Below, in pieces: positions 15,520 to 23,460 of a DNA stretch of 64,000 bases (position 1 is its first letter; every line of letters begins with the position of its first letter). The notes under the pieces are model-generated. The model saw only the letters and a program-made list of their open reading frames with translations, ran no database searches and was not told where the DNA came from. The position numbers and the translations under genes are program-made. This stretch comes from Natronomonas halophila. Its GTDB lineage: Archaea > Halobacteriota > Halobacteria > Halobacteriales > Haloarculaceae. The stretch covers positions 496,001-560,000 of the forward strand of contig NZ_CP058334.1 of the NCBI RefSeq assembly GCF_013391085.1, given 5' to 3'.

Positions 15520-16697
15520 GCGCAGACTCGCCGACGGTCTCGGTGGTCATCCAACCCGGCAAAAAGGATAACGGGCCGATGACCCACCAGACCGAATCGC
15601 TCTGTGACATCCTCTCGGCCGTCGCGACGGTTCAGATCGTCGCGTTGAACGCCGCAGTCGTCGCCCCGCTGGCCGACGACTACGACATCCTCGAGGTCGG
15701 CGACGGGCAGTTTCCCGACGGGATCGCCGCGGCGGCCGTCCAGTTCCTCGTTAATCAGATCCGGCTGGGCGTCGCGCTGGCCCGCGCCGACACTGACGTC
15801 GTGTTATTCTACGGCGCGACGACCTACGCCATCCCGATGGCGATCGCGCGCCTCGGCGGCGCCGACGTAATTGCCCAACCGAAGGGCGATGTCGCGGCGG
15901 CCTGCTATGCCGACTGGCGCCGCTCAACACCGACGGCCGTCGCGCGGGTGCTCGCAACAGGCGTGAAACTCCTGGAACGAACCGGCTTTGCGGTTGCTCA
16001 CGGCACCGCCGTCTACACCCCGACGATGGCCCGGTCGTTGGGACTCGACCCCGAGTCGGCGAGCGTGTATGCCGATGCCGCACGGTTCGTCGACACGGAG
16101 GCCTTTTCCGTTGACACGCCCCCGGCCGAACGTCCCGACCACGTCGTGTTTGTCGGTCGGCTGGATGCCGACAAACGCATCGACATCATCCTCGAGGCCG
16201 CGCGACAGCTTGGCCCCGAGATCGACGTGACGCTCGTCGGTAACGGCCCGCAGGCCGACCGGCTGGCCGACGCCCCGCCGAACGTTACCCACGAAGGCTG
16301 GGTGCCCCACGACGAGGTACCGGCGTATCTCGCCGACGCGCAGGCCGTGATACTCGCCTCGGAACAGGAGGGGCTGCCGACGGTGCTGCTGGAAGCCTAC
16401 GCCTGCGGGACGCCCGTCGTCGCCCCGCGGGTCGGCGGCATCGAAGACGCCATTACGGACGCCCTGACGGGTGAAGTGTATTCGACGCCCGATGCCGACC
16501 AACTCGCGGCGAGCGCCCGCCGTGTTGTGGAAGAATACGACAGCGACGTGCTGGCACAGAATTGCCGCGCCATCGCCGAAGGCCGGTTTTCACGAGCGGC
16601 AGCGGTCGACCGCTATCGAACGATGCTCGAACAACTCTCCACGCAGTACGCTGCATCGACAACAACCACACCCGAGATTGCGGAGGTACCGACATGA
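15516..16697 (+). CDS. GT4 family glycosyltransferase
   Basis: A 393-residue protein. The C-terminal Rossmann domain is typical of GT4: V-V-F-V-G-R-L-D-A-D-K-R-I-D (about 209-222), G-N-G-P-Q-A-D-R-L, H-E-G-W-V-P-H-D-E-V, then S-E-Q-E-G-L-P-T-V-L-L-E-A-Y-A-C-G-T-P-V-V-A (about 288-309). The latter includes both glutamates of the E-x(7)-E motif. It transfers a sugar from a nucleotide donor; donor and acceptor cannot be told. It is coupled (ATGA) to genes on both sides. Confidence 0.9.
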   Translation: MSADSPTVSVVIQPGKKDNGPMTHQTESLCDILSAVATVQIVALNAAVVAPLADDYDILEVGDGQFPDGIAAAAVQFLVNQIRLGVALARADTDVVLFYGATTYAIPMAIARLGGADVIAQPKGDVAAACYADWRRSTPTAVARVLATGVKLLERTGFAVAHGTAVYTPTMARSLGLDPESASVYADAARFVDTEAFSVDTPPAERPDHVVFVGRLDADKRIDIILEAARQLGPEIDVTLVGNGPQADRLADAPPNVTHEGWVPHDEVPAYLADAQAVILASEQEGLPTVLLEAYACGTPVVAPRVGGIEDAITDALTGEVYSTPDADQLAASARRVVEEYDSDVLAQNCRAIAEGRFSRAAAVDRYRTMLEQLSTQYAASTTTTPEIAEVPT

Positions 16698-17149
16698 CGG
16701 CGAATCGCTGGTGGGTCAAGATGGCCGCCCGCTGGCAAGCGCGTATCGACGCCATTCAGGGTCAGATTCAGGCGATAAGTCTTCTTGCCACCGGGTTTTC
16801 GACGTTCTCGATTATGCTGCAGGGCTTTGGAAAAGGTGAGTGGGTACCGTATCTCGGCGCGCTCGTCGCTATCTCGCTGCCCATCTATGCCTTCCTTTAC
16901 TTTGAAGGAGGTGTCTGGAATCAGGTCGGGCGCGATCGGGCCGATAAGAGTTCGAACTTCTCGGCGCCCGCGGGCCGCATCATCGTCGAGATGTATGCGC
17001 GCTCGCGCGAAGCTGCCCGCCGAGGGCGGCCACTTTCCGAGGAGGAACGAGACGCCATTAAGGCCGAAGCCGATGCAGCGTTCCTCGAGTTTCGCGACGG
17101 CTACGATATAGATCAACACGACACTGACCAGCAGGAGGCCACCCGATGA
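16694..17149 (+). CDS. small two-span membrane protein
   Basis: A 151-residue protein. I chose the ATG at 16694 because it overlaps the glycosyltransferase TGA (ATGA). Hydrophobic segments lie at about 28-45 and 52-70. The C-terminal 80 residues are soluble, charged and helical (R-E-A-A-R-R-G-R-P-L-S-E-E-E-R-D). Its end overlaps the M50 gene by four bases. The function is unknown. Confidence 0.7.
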   Translation: MTANRWWVKMAARWQARIDAIQGQIQAISLLATGFSTFSIMLQGFGKGEWVPYLGALVAISLPIYAFLYFEGGVWNQVGRDRADKSSNFSAPAGRIIVEMYARSREAARRGRPLSEEERDAIKAEADAAFLEFRDGYDIDQHDTDQQEATR

Positions 17150-17937
17150 CGCTACGTGAACGGGTATCGCCGGAATGGGTCGACTGGACAGGGTGGGTGA
17201 GCTTCGACATCGAGACATCGAGAGGGTGTGGCCGCTTGGACACCATCGCCGAAGCTATCCCGGATGCCGTGTTTGACCACTGGACAGCCGGTGCCGATAC
17301 TGTCGTCGGGTTACTCGTTATCTCGTGGGTAACGGTGTTGTTCGTGCTGTTCGGCTACGGATTTGCTAATACTGTTGACACGCTTCTCACGTCCGACTGG
17401 GCGACGTTTTTTGGCCAGCCGCCCGAGCGAGAGCCGGCGCCGCTACCCAGCTTATCGCAAGCTGCGATCGGGCTCGCTCAGCTTTACCTCGGCGTCATCG
17501 GTGCGATTGGATTGCTGGTTCCGGGGATGATTCTCCACGAAGGGAGCCACGCGATCGTCCTCGAGAAGTACGGCAACGGCATCGACACCTACGGCCTGTC
17601 GTTTACTGCGGGCATCCCAAAAGGCGCATTCGTAAAACCGACCGAGGGAATCCTCTCGAATCAGGAGTTTCGAGCTGTGTTCGCTGTCGGCCCGATGGCC
17701 AACGTGACGTGGGCGGTCGCCCTCGCCTCGATCGCCAGCCTCGTGTCTGGCTCGGTTGGCTTCGGACTCAAGGTGCTCGCCGGCGCCGAGGTGTTGATTG
17801 TCCTAACGAATACGGCGCCGTTCCCCGGGAGCGACGGTCAATTGTTCCTGAAGATGTGGTACGATGAATGGCTCGGCATCGAGGCGGCGATGGAAGCCGC
17901 CTTCGAGGGGTTCCATCCTGGAGGTGCGTCGACGTGA
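17146..17937 (+). CDS. M50-type (site-2-protease-like) membrane metalloprotease
   Basis: A 263-residue multi-span protein with the zinc motif H-E-G-S-H at 131-135 in a membrane segment. It also has V-G-P-M-A-N-V (about 185) and a second-site pattern N-T-A-P-F-P-G-S-D-G (about 220-229), matching the N-x-x-P-x-x-x-x-D-G ligand region of the family. Such proteases cut within or next to membrane spans. In this element it may process one of the many small membrane proteins or release a membrane-held regulator. It is coupled by overlap on both sides. Confidence 0.8.
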   Translation: MTLRERVSPEWVDWTGWVSFDIETSRGCGRLDTIAEAIPDAVFDHWTAGADTVVGLLVISWVTVLFVLFGYGFANTVDTLLTSDWATFFGQPPEREPAPLPSLSQAAIGLAQLYLGVIGAIGLLVPGMILHEGSHAIVLEKYGNGIDTYGLSFTAGIPKGAFVKPTEGILSNQEFRAVFAVGPMANVTWAVALASIASLVSGSVGFGLKVLAGAEVLIVLTNTAPFPGSDGQLFLKMWYDEWLGIEAAMEAAFEGFHPGGAST

Positions 17938-18161
17938 GCGACGGCCCCAGTCTATTCGACCATCTGTACAACGAGTGTCACCCGTTGCGGTCGCCAATAC
18001 TCGGTCGGTTCCTCAGCGCCACGGTGTGCGCATTAGGTCACGAGGTCGTGGTGATGAAACTGGACACCTGGGACGAACCGTGGCTGGCGTGCAGCGTCTG
18101 CGGCGCCCGCTTCGCTCCAGAGAGCATCATGGCAGACGATTACGATGTGGTCAAGATATGA
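17934..18161 (+). CDS. 75-residue protein with a C-x-x-C motif
   Basis: The start is GTG at 17934, in a GTGA overlap with the M50 stop. The product has C-S-V-C-G-A-R-F near residues 53-60, plus further Cys (about 12 and 29) and His residues. It may form a small zinc-binding unit. Its stop overlaps the next ATG. No family is recognised. Confidence 0.6.
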   Translation: MSDGPSLFDHLYNECHPLRSPILGRFLSATVCALGHEVVVMKLDTWDEPWLACSVCGARFAPESIMADDYDVVKI

Positions 18162-18361
18162 ATCCGATTCAAACCCACCTCGAAAGCGAAGGCGCCGACC
18201 TGTCGGTCGATGATGCGCTTGAGGTCAGAATCCGCCAGCACGTCCCCGGCGATTCGGTGATTAGGGAATTCGAGCGGCGGTACTATAAGGCAGTTCTCGA
18301 TGCGTGTTTCGAGACAGCACAGAAAACGACGGACATCCCTGAGCCCGAAGGTGATTCATGA
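18158..18361 (+). CDS. 67-residue helical protein
   Basis: The ATG at 18158 overlaps the preceding TGA, and the TGA at 18359-18361 overlaps the following ATG. The product is acidic and helical, with V-I-R-E-F-E-R-R-Y-Y-K-A-V-L-D-A-C in the middle and no span. The overlaps on both sides are the main support for reality. Confidence 0.6.
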   Translation: MNPIQTHLESEGADLSVDDALEVRIRQHVPGDSVIREFERRYYKAVLDACFETAQKTTDIPEPEGDS

Positions 18362-18606
18362 TGCGACGATTCACCACCACTTCCAACGAATCGGATTCCA
18401 AATTCGGCATCGGCCTGCTCACCGGCGTCTTTGTGACACTTTCCTGTCTCGCCGTAATTCGTGTGGCCCGATGGGCGATGCAGAACCCTGTTTTCGATAC
18501 GGTTCATACTTGGGCGACCACGCCGAGCATCGCGCCAATCGACTTGTTGAATGTCGTGCCAATCGCGATGCTCGTGCTGATGATAGCAATGGTGAACCGG
18601 CTCTGA
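18358..18606 (+). CDS. small two-span membrane protein
   Basis: An 82-residue protein with hydrophobic segments at about 17-36 and 60-80 and a polar Ser/Thr N-terminus. The start is ATGATG, overlapping the upstream stop. The function is unknown. Confidence 0.6.
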   Translation: MMRRFTTTSNESDSKFGIGLLTGVFVTLSCLAVIRVARWAMQNPVFDTVHTWATTPSIAPIDLLNVVPIAMLVLMIAMVNRL

Positions 18607-18611
18607 CTATC

Positions 18612-18824
18612 ATGATCACGAACACTGCCCGGACCGACGACGAATCGATGCCCGTACGCCGAAGTATCGCATTCATCATCTTTTGCATCGTCTTCGGGTG
18701 GATGGTCCTCGCCCGCCCTTGCGACCGGGGAGGGTGTATCGATCGGCGGACTGCGGCGACCGGGCTAACGTCGGCGTTGCTCTGGGTGTGGATGTTCTAC
18801 ATCACCTACCTCTTCCTCCTTTAA
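18612..18824 (+). CDS. small two-span membrane protein, last gene of the rightward operon
   Basis: A 70-residue protein from the ATG at 18612 (a second ATG at 18648 is possible). It has spans at about 19-34 and 52-70 joined by a loop with two Cys (P-C-D-R-G-G-C). It ends 36 bases before the convergent recombinase gene. The function is unknown. Confidence 0.55.
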   Translation: MITNTARTDDESMPVRRSIAFIIFCIVFGWMVLARPCDRGGCIDRRTAATGLTSALLWVWMFYITYLFLL

Positions 18825-18859
18825 CCGCTTCCGAGAATAGCCGTGTTTCGGAAGTCCGT

Positions 18860-19465
18860 CTATAGGGTCGCCTTCGACATCTGGTCGATGATGTTGTCCT
18901 CGGTCGGCGCCGCGAGGTACGGCTCGATCGCGTCGTAGGACGACCACCCGCCGAGCGCCATCACGATCCGCGGCGAGACTCCTTCCTCGACGAGCAGATG
19001 GTTCGCCCAACAGCGCCGAAGGTCGTGACTCGAGACTCGTCGATAGTCGTCGTCGCCGGTCTCGTCGGCAGCCGCCTCCGCTGCTCGTGATACCCAGTTC
19101 TGGACGCTTCGCTTCTTCCGGTCGATGAGAAGATCCCCCTCGCCAAGGTCGTTCTCCTGGACGTAGCGATTGATGAGGACCTCGACGTCGCGAGGGAGCC
19201 AGGTCTCTCGGTACTTCCCGCCCTCGTATTCGCCGGTGGTGTCCTTCCCGGAGGTGACGGCGAGCTCGTAGTGGCGACCGTCCTTTGTTCGCGAGATGTG
19301 TCGCGGCTGGACGTCGAGGGTTTCGGCGACCCGGAGGCCGCAGTCGCCCATAAGACGGATGGCGACCTCGGCCTGGAGGCTGTGGGCGGCTCGCGGGAGT
19401 TCCTGGTATTCGTCGCGACTCATCCAGACGTTCCACGAGCCGTCTTTGTTCCGTTCGGTTCGCAT
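18860..19465 (-). CDS. minimal tyrosine recombinase (integrase family)
   Basis: A 201-residue protein from the ATG at 19465 (a TTG at 19492 would add nine residues). The catalytic domain is complete: Arg in G-L-R-V-A-E-T (about 45), Lys in S-G-K-D (about 74), H-D-L-R-R (about 147-151), the Trp of G-G-W-S-S (about 174) and nucleophile Tyr in I-E-P-Y-L (about 183). There is no N-terminal core-binding domain, so DNA binding may need a partner or arm sites. It sits convergent to the rightward operon and about 5.7 kb from the tRNA-Pro end of the element. It should catalyse strand exchange for integration, excision or dimer resolution. Confidence 0.85.
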   Translation of the reverse strand: MRTERNKDGSWNVWMSRDEYQELPRAAHSLQAEVAIRLMGDCGLRVAETLDVQPRHISRTKDGRHYELAVTSGKDTTGEYEGGKYRETWLPRDVEVLINRYVQENDLGEGDLLIDRKKRSVQNWVSRAAEAAADETGDDDYRRVSSHDLRRCWANHLLVEEGVSPRIVMALGGWSSYDAIEPYLAAPTEDNIIDQMSKATL

Positions 19466-19487
19466 TACACGCTTCTCTTGGGATTCG

Positions 19488-19502
19488 TGCAACTAGAAAC
19501 TA
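19488..19502 (+). repeat. 15-bp direct repeat, copy 2, in a palindromic context
   Basis: TGCAACTAGAAACTA is identical to 11441-11455. Here it forms the middle of an inverted repeat CGTGCA-(11 bases)-TGCACG at 19486-19508. It lies 23-37 bases upstream of the recombinase ATG. A related arrangement, GTTGCACGTTTCTATA, lies at about 19570-19585. It could serve as an operator or as a recombinase core or arm site. Confidence 0.6.
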
Positions 19503-19640
19503 TGCACGGGGTGGGTTCGCAGCTGTGAACTGGCGATATAGCGGGGATTAGACCGGCATCCGGGGTTCGCGTTGCACGTTTCTATACAAACACGAAAAAT
19601 ATCCGAATCTGTTGAGAGGGTCGAGCGTCTGAAAGGCCGA

Positions 19641-19859
19641 TTACTGAGTTTGATACCACTGAAGCATTCCAAACCCAACGCCAATTACCCAGGTGTAGAG
19701 AATCGGCCATCCCACCAGCCAAACAAGGGCCTTGGCGTATCTCACAACCAGATTATCGTCTCCCGCTTTTCGTGCATCGAAGGGTCGCTTGATCCCCCAG
19801 ACAATTCCCCATTTTACAGCCTGCCAGAGTGTGTCAACCCCTTTCGCATTAACTGGCAT
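19641..19859 (-). CDS. small two-span membrane protein
   Basis: A 72-residue protein from the ATG at 19859, Trp-rich, with hydrophobic stretches at about 15-26 and 45-68 separated by a basic loop. TTTTTAAT at 19888-19881 (minus strand) lies 26 bases before the ATG, so it is likely a leaderless gene with its own promoter. Base composition is AT-richer than its neighbours. The function is unknown. Confidence 0.55.
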   Translation of the reverse strand: MPVNAKGVDTLWQAVKWGIVWGIKRPFDARKAGDDNLVVRYAKALVWLVGWPILYTWVIGVGFGMLQWYQTQ

Positions 19860-19964
19860 ACAAACGAGTATGTTCTGGAAATTAAAAAGTATGGTCTGCT
19901 TAACAAGATGGTTGAGATAGCCTCCGCTGGCCGGTGGGGCGAACACCACGTCTCCAGACTGGTA

Positions 19965-22931
19965 TCAGTCGCTTCTCGGTGGATCGTCTCCGTCCGCGAT
20001 AGCGTCATCGCCACCCGTAGCGACATCGTCGGGGGCGTAATCAATGGTGCTGTCGTGGTCGGGGTCAGTAATCGCAAGCGCCCACGTATAGGTAGGGTCC
20101 TGTACGGCAGCGCTTACGATATCGTCACCGAGGTCGACAACACCGGCGTTCGGCGTGCCGTCGTCGCTGTAAAGCGTCGCGCCGTGACTACCGACGCCCT
20201 GGATGGCGTCGATGACGTCGAACTCGGCGGCTCGCTCCAGCGTCTCGTAGGCATGCTGTTTCGACACGCCGGCTTCGCGGGCGAGGTCGCGAGCGGACTG
20301 GGGTTCGTCGGCGTTCCGCAGCGCCTCAAGGACGTCGGACTGCATCGAGGTCCACGTCTGGATTGTGCCGGGGACCTGGACGTCGGCAAATCCGGTCGGG
20401 AGAGCGTCGGTCTCGACAAACACGGTTGCCGTCGACGACGGATCGTCGGGGTTCCGGGCGTAGCGACCGGCCGACTGGGCGACGTGGTTCTCGCGGACGC
20501 TCGCGAGGATCTCTTGGGCGGTGTCGGCATCCTGGCCTTTGAACTCGCGACCACGAGCCCGTTTAAGTCCGGTGCCGTGGCAGTCGTGGCAGCCGGCGCC
20601 GTCGCAGGACTCGCAATGCGCATTCGTCTCGTCGTCCAGGTCGTCGGGGTCCGAGCGTTCCGGCTCGGCGTCCAGATCGAGCGCGGCGACGACGTCCATA
20701 ACCATGCCGTCGCCGGGGTCGAGAGCGCCGAGGACGTACCCGACGGATTCGTCGCCGAAGTCGTTCCGGCTCTTCTCCTCGCCGTAGTGCATCGTCTCGG
20801 GGTCGGGGACACCGTAGTCGCGCATGATCCCCTCGAGGTCGTCCTCGACGGCGCTGGTGGTGATGGCGGTGCGGAAGTCGTCGCCGTACTCTTCGCGAAG
20901 ATGCTCGACGATAACCTCGGTCTGCTCGACGTTGAAGTACTTCCCCGAGGCGAGGGGGCGCGTGGCGTCGCCAACCTGGACGACTCGGAGCCCGCGTTCA
21001 AAGCGGCGCCAGAGGCGGCGTTCGTCGACGTCCAGGACCTTCCGGCGCTGGATCTCTGGGTGGACCTGCAGTTGCCAGATCGGGAGCGCCGGGTGGGCGT
21101 CCAGCCCGATCACGCTGCGGGTGAGGCCCATATCCGGTGTGGTCCAGGTCTGTTGGAGTTCGTTCCGGGAGTCGAAGACGACGGTGAGCCATTCGCGGTT
21201 CCAGCCGTCGTCGTCGCGAGCGCCAGAGTCCAGCCGCACAGGTTCGTAGCTGACGCGGCCGACGCGACGGCCGCCGGCGCGCTGCTCGCTGGTAAGGATG
21301 GCACGGGCGAGCGGCCCGGCGAGCGTGTGGGCCCGCGGCGTCGAGTAGTACCACTCGCGGTCGGGCTGTCGCTGCAGCTGGTCGTAGAGTTCCTCGAGGA
21401 GCGCGTCTCGGTATTCGGAGACGACGAGGCCGCGTTTCTGGGCAGCCATCTCGACGTCGTCGGCGACGAGGTCGGCGAGGCGTTCCTTCGGGTGGTCGGC
21501 GGTCGCGACGCTCCAGAACTCTTCCCACGTGTCGAGGTGCGCACCGACTTCCTCGAGGAAGGCGGCAACCGCGCCCTTAACGCGCTCGGTGGTGAGGTCG
21601 TGGCTGAAGTCCGGCTGCTCGTCGATAACCAGGTTCGTCTGGTTCCGGAGGCCGGGGACGTGCGCGAAGTTGTGGGTCGCGATGACGAGCGGGTACTCGT
21701 TGTCTCGCCAGTCGTCCCATTGGGCGATCGCGTCGCAGTCGTGCTCGTACTTGCCTTCCTCTTTACAGGGCAGGTCGACGCCCTGGTCGTTGTGGGCTTC
21801 GAGCCAGCGGTGGGCGTCGCTGAAGGTGACGCCGCGGCCCTGGCAGACCTCCTGGATCCATTCGCTGGCTGGCTGGCCGTCGATAGTCAACACGAGGTCG
21901 TCGTCTTCGTCGTCCGGGTCGGGGTCGAAGTTACCCGCTGCGACCGGGCAGGCTTCGTGCCGGGCGCGGAAGACGAAGTGTTCGCCGCCCTCTTCGCGAG
22001 CGACCTCGGCAGCTTCGTTCCGCGCGTCACGTGTGGGGAGGAGGTGAACGACGGGGCGGTCGTCGGTGAGGTGGTCGTAGGCGCCCCAGCGCGTGGAGTC
22101 GATGGTGTAGCTCTTTCCGGCGCTGGTCGGGGCGTCGACGACGCGCTTGTCCTCGTGGCGGATGACCTCGTGGATCTTCTCCTCGAGGCGGTCGCGAAGC
22201 TCATCGGTGGTCGGCCACTCGAGGCCGCGCTTCTTGGCGGCCCGGCGCCGCTCTTTCGGTGAGAGCGATTCGAGTTGCGCGAGCGGGAGGACACTCGTCG
22301 GGGTGGCGACCTGACCAGCCGACATGGTGGGCGCCGACTCGCTGCTGGTGTCGTCGCTCGCGACCGGCGAGTCCGACCCACCCATGAAGTCAGCGGCAGT
22401 CAGGCTATCCGCGTCGACGTCGTCGTTATCGCCGGCTGACGCGGGTTCTGGAGACGTAGTTTCTTGTGTCGAACCCGGGGGTTGTGTCTTCGATTCGGGT
22501 TCGTAGCCAGCGATAGCCTCGGCTTCGGCGCTGATATCCCGATCGACGCCGTCGGGGACGTCTTCGTCGACGGTGACCGACTCGGCATCGCTGAGGTCCT
22601 GGTCCAGAACTTGCTGGCCGGCCGTGGTGCCGTTCGGGTCTCCCGGGTGATGCTTCTCACAGAGGCTATCCGGGTGCGGGTTGACGCGAGGCTCGTCGCA
22701 ATAGGGGTTCGCACACGTACGGTTGTAGTTCTGGGCGGGAATCGTATCGACGATGACCGGCTCGTCGTCACTTTCCTGGGTCGCCTCGTCGAGGACGTCA
22801 TCGACGAGGTCCTGCATTCCGGGTTCGAGTTCGAGTTTGCCGAGGACCTCCCAGCGGTCGGCGTCGGGATGGTTAGCGACGTAGCGCTCGATGCGTTCGC
22901 GAACGTCGTCGGCGTCGCTCAAGCCGACCAC
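19965..22931 (-). CDS. XPD/DinG-like SF2 helicase with zinc and winged-helix modules
   Basis: A 988-residue protein. Residues 70-95 hold C-x4-C-x12-C-x2-H-H, a possible zinc site. A disordered acidic linker follows. Walker A is at 267-275 (D-A-P-T-S-A-G-K-S). Four cysteines (about 328, 363, 389, 399) lie between motifs I and II, the position of the Fe-S cluster in XPD/DinG helicases. Then come V-I-A-T-H-N-F-A-H-V-P and motif II I-D-E-Q (about 436). A DnaJ-like C-x2-C-x-G-x-G-C-x2-C-x-G-x-G element precedes motif VI Q-S-A-G-R-Y-A-R. A winged helix (R-D-L-A-R-E-A-G-V-S-K-Q-H-A-Y) lies near 895-925. It is probably the element's replication or transfer helicase. Its start overlaps the PIP-box gene by 13 bases. 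Confidence 0.8.
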   Translation of the reverse strand: MVGLSDADDVRERIERYVANHPDADRWEVLGKLELEPGMQDLVDDVLDEATQESDDEPVIVDTIPAQNYNRTCANPYCDEPRVNPHPDSLCEKHHPGDPNGTTAGQQVLDQDLSDAESVTVDEDVPDGVDRDISAEAEAIAGYEPESKTQPPGSTQETTSPEPASAGDNDDVDADSLTAADFMGGSDSPVASDDTSSESAPTMSAGQVATPTSVLPLAQLESLSPKERRRAAKKRGLEWPTTDELRDRLEEKIHEVIRHEDKRVVDAPTSAGKSYTIDSTRWGAYDHLTDDRPVVHLLPTRDARNEAAEVAREEGGEHFVFRARHEACPVAAGNFDPDPDDEDDDLVLTIDGQPASEWIQEVCQGRGVTFSDAHRWLEAHNDQGVDLPCKEEGKYEHDCDAIAQWDDWRDNEYPLVIATHNFAHVPGLRNQTNLVIDEQPDFSHDLTTERVKGAVAAFLEEVGAHLDTWEEFWSVATADHPKERLADLVADDVEMAAQKRGLVVSEYRDALLEELYDQLQRQPDREWYYSTPRAHTLAGPLARAILTSEQRAGGRRVGRVSYEPVRLDSGARDDDGWNREWLTVVFDSRNELQQTWTTPDMGLTRSVIGLDAHPALPIWQLQVHPEIQRRKVLDVDERRLWRRFERGLRVVQVGDATRPLASGKYFNVEQTEVIVEHLREEYGDDFRTAITTSAVEDDLEGIMRDYGVPDPETMHYGEEKSRNDFGDESVGYVLGALDPGDGMVMDVVAALDLDAEPERSDPDDLDDETNAHCESCDGAGCHDCHGTGLKRARGREFKGQDADTAQEILASVRENHVAQSAGRYARNPDDPSSTATVFVETDALPTGFADVQVPGTIQTWTSMQSDVLEALRNADEPQSARDLAREAGVSKQHAYETLERAAEFDVIDAIQGVGSHGATLYSDDGTPNAGVVDLGDDIVSAAVQDPTYTWALAITDPDHDSTIDYAPDDVATGGDDAIADGDDPPRSD

Positions 22932-23140
22932 CCCCAGTCCTCGAGCGTGGTCTGGCCGTCAACGTCCGGCTTCTCCCCGCCGTCAGGTACCGGGACGTTC
23001 TCGGTGCGTTCTTCGCCGGCGCCGTCGACGCGATCGTCGACGACGTCGACGGTCTCGCCGTCACCCTGCCAGTAGGGTGCCTCGGAGAGATGCTGAACGG
23101 TCCCGTCGAGCGCGGGCCCGTCGTAGGAGGCAGGGCTCAC
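22919..23140 (-). CDS. small acidic protein with C-terminal PCNA-binding (PIP-box-like) motif
   Basis: A 73-residue acidic, probably disordered protein ending G-Q-T-T-L-E-D-W-G-W. The Q-x-x-L-x-x-W-x pattern at the C-terminus matches the archaeal PIP-box form used to dock on PCNA. It lies between the HerA-like ATPase and the helicase with overlaps on both sides. It may recruit host PCNA to the element's replication machinery; this is an inference from the motif. Confidence 0.6.
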   Translation of the reverse strand: MSPASYDGPALDGTVQHLSEAPYWQGDGETVDVVDDRVDGAGEERTENVPVPDGGEKPDVDGQTTLEDWGWSA

Positions 23141-23460
23141 CGCCCACCACCTCCGTTGCTCTGTGCGAGTTGAGCGAGGACCTCTTGGTAGGTCTCTTCG
23201 ATGGTTGCCTCGTCGACGTTGTAGTCAGCGAGTTCGTCCTCGACGAGGCCGCGAACGTTCGGGGCGACGCTGCCGTCGTTGTTCTTTCGGACGAACCCAG
23301 CGTCGATGAGGTCCGCCATCTCGTCGTAGTGCGTCGAGTTCGGGTTACCGTCCAGCCCGAGAGCGGCCTGTGCCCACGCCTTCTGGCTGCCGAGCGTCTT
23401 GCCGCGGGCTTCTATGAACTTCAGGAGCTTCTTCTCCTGTGGGAGAGCGAGGCGGTCTTC
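23137..23460 (-). pseudogene. C-terminal winged-helix part of the HerA-like ATPase, in a shifted frame
   Basis: From about 23460 down to the stop at 23137 a second frame encodes L-P-Q-E-K-K-L-L-K-F-I-E-A-R-G and continues through a wHTH-like segment (Y-D-E-M-A-D-L-I-D-A-G-F-V-R-K-N-N) to an acidic helix and Gly-rich tail. It joins smoothly to the HerA frame if one base is inserted in the GAGAAG run near 23460. On its own it has no convincing start; the internal ATG at 23319 lacks a ribosome-binding site. Its end overlaps the PIP-box gene ATG (ATGA), as expected for the true end of the HerA gene. Confidence 0.6.

Noticed and set aside
19490-19492. TTG start giving a 210-residue recombinase
   Set aside because: The added nine residues run through the 15-bp repeat, and an ATG 27 bases downstream fits the usual N-terminus of short haloarchaeal recombinases better.
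19572-22262. 896-codon open frame on the plus strand
   Set aside because: It lies antisense to the helicase gene, whose protein has clear motifs I, II and VI. Long antisense frames are common in GC-rich haloarchaeal genes, and its product is Val/Arg/Asp-rich shadow sequence.
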